From the NCBI GenBank assembly GCA_013396755.1, contig VWZF01001791.1, forward strand, positions 16,221-80,220: a stretch of DNA of 64,000 nt, given 5' to 3'. Below are positions 55,811 through 64,000 of this stretch, piece after piece. The notes below the pieces were generated by a model. That model was not told the DNA's origin and searched no databases. It saw only the letters and a program-made list of their open reading frames with translations. Numbering within the stretch: position 1 is the stretch's first letter; every line of letters starts with the position of its first letter. The position numbers and the translations under genes are program-made. The stretch is from Sclerurus mexicanus (Eukaryota; Chordata; Aves; Passeriformes; Furnariidae).

Positions 55811-56700
55811 ATAGAATCACAGAATTTGCTGAGTTGGAAGGAACCCACAAGAATCATGGAGTCAAACTCCTGGCCCTGCACAGGACCATCCCCAAGGGTC
55901 ACACCATGTGCCTGAGAGTATCATCCAAACACTTCTTGAACTCTGTCACGCTTGATGCTGTGACCACTTCCCTGGGGAGCCTGTGCCAGTGCCCAAGCAC
56001 CCTCTGGGTGAAGAACCTTTTCTAATATCCAACCTAAACCTCCCCTGACACAACTTCAGGCCATTCCCTTGGGTCCTGTCACTGGTCATCACAGAGAAGA
56101 GATCAGTGTCTGTTCCTCCTCCTCCCCCCACAAGGAAGTTGTGACTGCAATGAGGTCTTCCCTCAGTCTCCTCTTCTCCAGGATGAACACACCAAGTGCC
56201 CTCAGCCACTCCTGATACATCTTCCCCTCAAGGCCCTTCACCATCTTTGTTGCCCTCCCTTAGACTCTCTATTAGAGCTTAATATCATTCCTATATTGCA
56301 GTGCCCCAAACTGCCCACAATATCCAAGGTGAGGCCACCCCTGTGCAGAGCAGACCGGGACAATCCCCTCCCTTGACTGACTGGTGATGCTTTGCCTGAT
56401 GCCCCCCAGGACAGGGTTGGCCCTCCTGGCTGCCAGGGCACTGCTGACTCATATTCAACTTGCCATTGACCAGGACCTCCAGGGCCCTTTCCATGGCACT
56501 GCTTTCCAGCATCTCATACCCCAGTGTGTACGTATGTCCAGGGTTGCCCCATCCCAGGTGCAGAATCTGGCACTTCCCCTTGTTGAACTTCACATGGTTG
56601 GTGATTCCCCAGTCCTCTGACCTGTCGAGGTCTCCCTGCAGGGCCTCCCTGCCTTCCAGGGAGTCAACATCTCCTCCCAGCTTTGTGTCATCTGCAAAAT
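55811..56700 (-). mobile_element. CR1 LINE 3' part, minus strand
   Basis: The plus strand starts with the CR1 3' end ATAGAATCACAGAAT, followed by antisense 3' UTR text and, further in, the antisense of the RT end. On the minus strand 56291-56593 reads MKFNKGKCQILHLGWGNPGH, the classic CR1 C-terminal RT motif. It ends near 56700 at the antisense of the FADDTK region. The element is 5'-truncated and inactive. Confidence 0.88.
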
Positions 56701-59700
56701 TATTTTTTTTCTTTTCTGTTATGCAACTATGTGAATATTCACTTCTCCTTAGCCGTAGCCAGGACTATGTTAAAAATGATTCAAAGAAAATGGTGGCTAA
56801 GAATTTTAAATTCTAGGCCCACAGGAGTAACAATTTAAAATCACTGTGCATTTAAAACTTTCTAGATATTATAGCAATATTAAAGCTGCTAAGAATATTT
56901 TTCAAGGGTACCAAACAACAACATGCTCTCTCTCCCCCCAGCTGAGTTGACTGAACTGAGAACTGCTACCAGGGGCCAGAAAATATGAAAATTCTACAAT
57001 AGCTCAGAACTACTGTCACAGCAAGTAACAGGAAACAGAAAGACTTTAGTTACCATAAACTGGTTAATGTGGCACCAATCTCAAGTAAAATCAAACAGAA
57101 ACAAAACCAAAACCTACCACCAAACAAAACAAACATATGAAAATGAAATTTAATTAAGAATGAGAGCACAATTGACACAATTGAAAAAAAAAATGGTGAT
57201 CTGAAAATAGTGAAAATCTCTCTTGGTTGAAGGCAGCGTAAAAACTAACACTTCAGACTTGACAAGCCATTTTTACTTGCTACACCCATTTAATTATTGA
57301 GAGGTACCTGATAAAATGTACACCATGCTAAAAGCAGCTGAGTAAACAAGAGGAAAAGCAGTTGTCAGTGCAAGTCCATACTTTAATTGCTCCTAACAGA
57401 ATTTCTCCAAGGTTTCTTTCCTTTCAACACAATTTTTAGTTGATACTCTGAAACACACAATGCTAACAAAATGTTCAGCCATAAATAATTTATGAAATAC
57501 AAATCAGAATACACTGTTTTTAAGTAACTGGGATCATGGAGTAAATCAATTTCAAATGAGGACATGCGCATGTAAACTCAAAGAAATCATACACACAGGT
57601 CAAGGTTGTATGAAAAGCAACAATACTAAGACTGAAAGATCACTTTCATAAGAAATTCAATGCAAATTCATGCTGTTAAGGCAATCCTTAACTTGCTATC
57701 TTCTATTTTTGCAATTAATTTTTAATGTCCAACACCAAGACGATGAAAACTGTAAAATTCTATACTTTCCTAGAGTTGTTTTCTTGAATGTTGATAAGTA
57801 TGTAAGAAAACAGGAAAAATCCCATGAAAATAGTGCAAGAGCTACAACACAGGACATTGTAAGAGCTTCCACTCACTCTCTAAACCAGCCTACTTGTTGC
57901 AAAATGTGTAATATATCAAGATTACCTTAAGTTAGGATGTTCTTTGATGTTTAATCACTGTACATTTTCAAGAGTAATCGGCAGGAAAGACAACGAACAG
58001 ATAGCAGCTAGCAGCCCTTAGTCCAGGTGAAGACCCTTCCTGAGCATGTGGTAGGACTTAGTTGGGATTGTGTAAATTGTATAGAAATTACTAATCAATC
58101 ATAATAGAGGAACTGTACTTGGGAGGTTACTAACACTGAACTGTGTATAAATAGTGGCATGGAAAGTCCAAACCCAGGAGGAACGTGCTTGATTTGTGGA
58201 ATGCCACGAAGCACACAGGGTTGTACAACTCTGAAATAAGTAATCAATGTGTTCTTTGACTGTGTAATTACTGGCTTGTTGCACATTAAGTAACAAATCT
58301 GATTTTTGCGGACAGCACTCTGAAGCATCAAATATCAGAAATGACTACTTCACAAAAAAGAATGATGAAGATGAACAACAGTGTGAGCTCACTGGTCCAA
58401 AGTTGTGGAAGTTTAGCTTGCAATACTGCTCAGTTCAAAATAAATATATTCAGCTAAGAATTTTTTTTTTCATTTGCAGTAACAGAAGCACAGTAACACA
58501 CCCACACTCATCTACAAACTTCAGATAGTAGCTGCATGAACTCAAAAAAGAAAAGCAATTCTGAAAACTTGACTTATGAAACATAATCTGTTGTGGACAC
58601 CTTTCCTGCGTGCTAACAATCGGATGACAGTGTCACACAAGGACAGAATTCAGCTGTTCCTTACATGGGCAGTGGCATGAGAAAACACTGCCTAGGACTG
58701 CAGTTTTCCAGATGTTAAGAGACAAAGCAATTCTGAGCATTACACCATGACCCAGAAGCTAATGTGTCACATATCTTGAGCTAATTCATAAAGTATTGAC
58801 TTAAAGAACTAGTATTTTGATGAGCCAAATAACATTTAAATTTCACTTCAAAAAGATAGATGCTTTTCCCTTCCTAATGTTTAGGCAGAACTGAAAATAC
58901 TTTGCATTATAAAGAGCTTATAATTCCCAAGTTTTTAGCTACCACTTCACTAGACTTGGAATAATAATCTCTTATAGGAGAGAGCAGTCAACTTTACAAA
59001 CTAACAGAAAAGAAACCTGAGAATTAAACTACATCTTAATGCTTATTGTCAAAAAAAAAAAACCCCAAACATGAGCAAAACATAATTTTGATGTTGTCTT
59101 GGCAGAGAAATAACTTGGGGGAGTAGACGAAGTAAAAGATATCCCTAGCTCTTCATCTCTGTCACCTACACATGCTTTATTTGACACTTTGACACCAGAT
59201 CCTGGTATTAACAATTAATAGCCTAGAAACAGAAACACATGAAAAACACTAGGTTTGAAGGGGAAGGAGATGATGAAGCTCTTACAAAACAGGAAAATTA
59301 TTTCCCCTTGCCAGAGACAGAAAGGGGGGTAGCAAGGGGAATGGAAATGCACAAATTTTGTTCTACACAGTAGAACCAATTTTCACATGAAAAATAAAGA
59401 GTAAAATTCGTTTCTCTAAAGAAAAAAAAATGCACATATTTTTTGCATTTAATATTATTTCTAACTTACCGGTTTGAACTACAAACATAACCCATCTGCT
59501 TTATAAAAATTGTTTCAAGATTATTTGCTTAAAATATCAGTGTTTCTCCAGAGACATGAGTGGACAGGCATTGGTAACTGTTTTGGAGGAGCTGTATCTT
59601 GCTAGATGCTTTCCACTGCAGATGAGGAACTTCTGTAGTCAGAAGTCAAAGATCAGGCTTGGTAATTCAGATTCACTTATTCAATCACATCTATACAGAA

Positions 59701-59759
59701 CATACCACATTCAAGACATTTACTAATACAGGTAACTTGGTTGGGGGTCACGCTTTAAC

Positions 59760-59830
59760 AAAAAAAAAAAAAAAACACAAAACAAAAACAGACACCGATA
59801 AACATCAATCCCAAAATCACATCCACATAC
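59760..59830. repeat. A-rich / CA-rich low-complexity tract
   Basis: An A run followed by CACAAAACAAAAAC-type sequence. No coding content. Confidence 0.6.
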
Positions 59831-62800
59831 CAGGAAGAAACCCGGAGTTGGTAAGGTAGAACCCAGCTTTGCTAGAAGTTTGGTTAACTAAAGAGCTGCT
59901 GAACTACTAGAAAGCAAAACAAAAATCAGTGTCACTTAGCTCAAAAAATTCAGTAACCAGAACAAAGGTTGCTTCATTACAGTCTGGAAAGTAGTGGCCT
60001 TTCAATGCAGCTGGTCACCCAAAGATTCACAGAAGACACAGGAAAACTGAGTCTTGAAAAATCTACCCTCCATTTTTTACAGAGAAGAGATATTTGCAAT
60101 GAGATCAACTGCTATAATTAAGTGCAGCTAATCAAAATGTTTTAAAAAGTGGACATTTCTACTCTGCCTTCAGCTGCATGCAAGGTGGACAATTCTTACA
60201 CAGCCACTCTGTATAAACAGGCAGGACTGAGAACAAACCTCAACTGAAGAAATTGCAGTGGGCAATGTCAGGCTTTGTTGATCAGGCTAGTTACATACCA
60301 GAGGGGGTGACAAAATGAAGGTTGTTCTGAACTTGCCTGTAAAGATGGGGCACAAGGCAGCCACACTTCAGTAAACTGACAACCTCACACCACATAACTG
60401 ACTGGTCTTCTACTGTTTTAAAGAACACCTCTCCCTCATGACTAAAAAGTAGAAATATGCAGGTGCAGTTACACACTCAGCAAGTAAAGCATCATGACAT
60501 ACTGTACTTTAATAGACATGCAAATGGATGTTGTCAACAGGTACTCATGTTCATATCCAATATGCTGCAAATAAAAGCAAGAGTACAGTTTCAGACAAAG
60601 TCAACTAAAACATCAAGCCAGCTTTCCGTACTGTTTACACTCCTACCTTTCTGCTATTTGACTTGCAGTCGCTTTTGCACTTTTAAAAGGCACTGCTAAG
60701 AGGCAGAGGAATAGGGTAGTAGCATAGAACTTCATTGCTGCAATAAAGCTTTGTTCTTAGTTGACTACCTTTCCAGTTTGTCTCACCCACACCTCCTTGA
60801 ACATCCCTGAAGTCAAAGGAGTGTTATGTAAGTTCCCACTTGTTTGCAAGAGGTACCAGAAAAAAACCCAAAAAACAAAACAAAACAAAAAACCACCAGG
60901 AAATGCAGCAGAACAAACAAACCACATATGCAATCACAAGTTGAACATCTACTACAAATGCACGAAAGTACGCTCCTCTGACCATCTCTACAGCGATTGC
61001 ATATGTCACTACTCTTGGCCAACTTCATGAGATAAAACTGATCACAGAGCAATTCTAAACTGAATGGCAAATACAAACAGACAACACCTTGTCTGTATAC
61101 ATCTTCCTTTTCAAACTGTAAGAAGAGAGATCTGAGAAGAATGTGAATGCAACTAAGGAGCACTAGAAAGTAGAGAAAATACATAATCAGTCTTCTCAAA
61201 AGTCATCAGCCTCCCTGAAACTCAAATCAAAAAGCTTGGTCTCACCAATTCTGGCAAGGTTAATATTTCACAGCCAGTAACTTATTCGAATTCAGAACTG
61301 GTCATCTCTCATCAAGTTTAACTTTCCATGACTGTATACCCTTCACAGAAACTTCAGTCTAATCAAAGAATCACTAGACAGTTTGCTGGTAACAAAATGA
61401 TATCACTTCAAGAGATAGTATATTACTGTGTAAGAAGCCAAGATGCTTGTTTACATTCACTTCATTCAACGCAACTTAAAAAACAAAATAAAAGTTACTG
61501 TGAAGGGGAAAGAAAGACCTGGTTGGAAGATCCATTTGACAAACACCAGACAACACAGATCTTTTTGGAACTGAAGAATCAAGAGAGCTACAAGAGTAGC
61601 TCTATTTTGCAGTCTCATGTAACCTTCCCACCTCCATTCCCATATTTCAGTGCTCCTGATGCGACTGATGAGGCAGAACCTGACAGTTTTTATTTACACA
61701 CATCTCACACATATCAGGATGAATCAAACAGAAAGACATAGTGAGTCGAGCTGCATTTACAAATTGAGAGGCAGTCTTGACCCAGCATAAAAAAAATAGA
61801 CACAGTGGAGTCCACTTCCCAGTAAAGGAAAAAGGGTAAAATACAGATAGTTAAGAGGTAGAGCACATTGTGTTGTCCTGAACTTTGCTAGGCAATTTCA
61901 TATGAAGATGCTTGATGCTGCTTCCACAGATATCTTAAACTACCAGGAAAAACTGCAATTATGATTCATCATGCACTTACTAGAGACTTATCCAGACAAA
62001 AGCAAATTACAGCTCCCCCTAGAGAGATACTTTGACAGTGTTCCACAATGCTTACCTATTACAGTGTAATCAACAATCCTCAATACATCTCATTACAGAC
62101 ACAGTACTTTGGAAAGTATTGCTATCAGCAGTTGCAGAGACGACCTCAAGCTGGGGAACAGAACATGTTCACCTCACAGTAAAAATTATTTAGTGCCAGC
62201 TTTGCCTATAACTAAAAACAAACAAAAAAAGATGAAAAGGGCATTCATATGAGCATCTTGGGCTTTAACCTTACCATTTCTTCTTGGGGTTAAATACCCT
62301 CGACTATGCACCTGGTTACTCATTCATACAGAACACAACAGCAGCTGCTGCATAGTTAGTACCACAAAATTCTATTCATAGTGAAAAGCAATTTAAGTGA
62401 TTTTTCTTAACTGGTTCATTTCCTTTAAAAGGTCGTGCTGCAGTAACAGTAATTCCAACAACCCTATTTGTCATAATGTGGTTCTTACTTTGGAACGTCA
62501 AAGTTTCTACAGATATTTTCTGATCTATCAGCAGTACTAACTGCAATAACAAAAGAGACCTTTGAAAGTCAACATTATCAAGAGTTAAATGTGTCTGTAA
62601 GACAGGATTAAAGCCATGACTTTTGTTGAAAATATAGCTTGTTCACAACATTTTTTATTCATTAATAGAAAAGCATTGTCTTAAGGATACAGCAACTCAA
62701 CTTCATTACTAGTATAAAATTAATTATTAACTGATTTATAAATGTGTTCTAAAGTGTTTGTTCTTTTCACCAGAAAAAAACTCAGCCAGCCAGATGAATA

Positions 62801-64000
62801 TGTAACACAGAAATACAGTATCACATTCAGACCAAGTGTCACATTAAATTACACTAAGCAGAAGTGTTAGTGTTAGTTCTTCCTAGGCTCCTTACAGGCA
62901 ACCATCCTCATTTGAAGCTATGAAGATAACCCTTACCAAGAAAAAAACTGAAAAACTCCCCAAGTGACACAAATTTCATTAATATAAGAATTAACCATTA
63001 AATTTTGCTAATGTGTGAAGGAAGTGTCCATAGGAGTCTATGGGTTTCCTTCTTCAGTCAAGACTCCCCACCTCCAATTCTTCATCCAGTCTATCCCCAA
63101 GCAGAGCATGGAATTTATTCCAGAATTGCAGGACAGCTGCAGGATCCAGAAAAGCAACACCAGAGAGACTACACCAGTGCACTGAAAGCAGCACATAGAA
63201 GTCATAACATTTACTTACACACTGAACCTTGTCAGAAGGGTGCGGTTCCACCCCCCAACATGCACACTCCCCACACAGCTTACTGATGCCATGGGGAATT
63301 TACTGCCTTTGAAAATCTAGCTGAAATGTAATAACAAGGACAGAGCAAATACACAGTTATTACCAGATTTGTCACTTCTTCTGACCAAACCTAAGGTTAC
63401 AGTACGTCAGTGCCTCCAGGCAACTGCTTGGGTACACACACTCTCTCCTCCTCAGCCTCCTCTGGCACTTTGCATTACATACTCAAAGGCAATCACAGCA
63501 CCGGTTCCTTTACAGTAATAGAAATCCCACATGACCACACGATGGTCCAATCTAAAGCACTGAACCTCCCTGTACACGCCTCTTCCTTCCGTCACTACCC
63601 AGAGACACAAAACACAAAAGCCAAACATGTTACATGAGGCACAGAGAACTTCTTTTAATTATACAAAGAGAAGCATCAGCCAGACAATTATTCCAGGCTA
63701 TCAGGAAACTATTTATGTGGTAACTGCCTGTTGCTGGAATCCTTGTCCATTTTCACTATAGCTCACAGTCATTATATACTAGAAAGTTTGTATCAATTTG
63801 TGTAAACTGTTGCAAAGTGCTTTGAAATGTCAGACAGATTTTTTTAATTACTTCTTCAGACAATGCAAACACTTATCAAAGGGTGACTATCTTTCAATGT
63901 AAGAAAGATACATTTTAGTAGTTGAAGAAATTGGCCTAAATGGTCAGTTCCGTAGCTTCCAGACCTCAGTACACATAAAAACACCAAGTGCTACACTGAA

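Larger units (their letters stand above)
49914..64000. other. Upstream intron of TTC39B (or 5' region); no first exon identified
   Basis: 14 kb upstream of the most 5' exon found. No CpG-rich promoter-like block or ATG exon with a good donor was recognised, so the transcription start probably lies beyond the window. Contains CR1 fragments at 51150-51360 and 55811-56700 and an LTR-derived composite at 52255-53246. The remainder (53250-55800, 56710-64000) shows only short or unsupported open frames. Confidence 0.6.

Noticed and set aside
61328..61741. 137-codon plus-strand open frame
   Set aside because: AT-rich, no motif, no splice or promoter context, and no family recognised.

Overview
The window looks like nuclear DNA from a bird. 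It holds dispersed CR1 LINE fragments on both strands, a solo endogenous-retrovirus LTR of a type familiar from avian genomes, low gene density and AT-rich introns. A passerine is my best guess from the LTR types, but that is inference. From general knowledge, the gene recognised here maps to human 9p22 and to the avian Z chromosome, so a Z-linked origin is likely but is not shown by the sequence.

One protein-coding gene is present: TTC39B (tetratricopeptide repeat protein 39B), on the minus strand. I placed 18 coding exons between 49913 (most 5' exon visible) and 6132 (stop codon). They join with consistent splice phases into 1704 nt, or 567 codons plus a stop. The known human protein is about 680 residues, so the start codon and roughly the first 100 or more residues should lie beyond position 64000. 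The last 17 exons sit between 30339 and 6132. The most 5' visible exon (35 nt) is separated from them by a 19.5 kb intron full of repeats. TTC39B is known as a scaffold that promotes ubiquitination and turnover of LXR nuclear receptors, affecting sterol and HDL metabolism.

Between the exons at 10747-10864 and 7425-7541 there is an apparent extra exon (10446-10553, 108 nt). It is open in the correct frame, has good splice sites and is phase 2 on both sides. It would insert 36 mostly helical residues between two TPR helices. I do not recognise it from the family, and it is the most interesting coding observation here.

Layout: 1-6131, 3' flank and UTR; 6132-30339, the 17 closely spaced 3' exons, with one long CR1 copy at about 8020-9620, an A/C-rich tract, a TG/CA palindromic microsatellite and a pair of related old repeats; 30340-49878, the large intron, with a solo LTR (33277-33870), a cluster of opposing CR1 fragments (42955-45881) and several simple repeats; 49914-64000, upstream intron with CR1 fragments (51150-51360, 55811-56700) and an LTR-derived composite (52255-53246). 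No tRNA, rRNA, CRISPR array or bacterial-type feature was seen.

Several blocks bounded by N characters are exact or near-exact copies of sequence a few hundred bases away (44446-44601, 45615-45843, most of 52882-53246). A 20-base overlap also flanks a 10-N gap at the edge of a TTC39B exon. These look like gap-filling artefacts of the assembly rather than biology.
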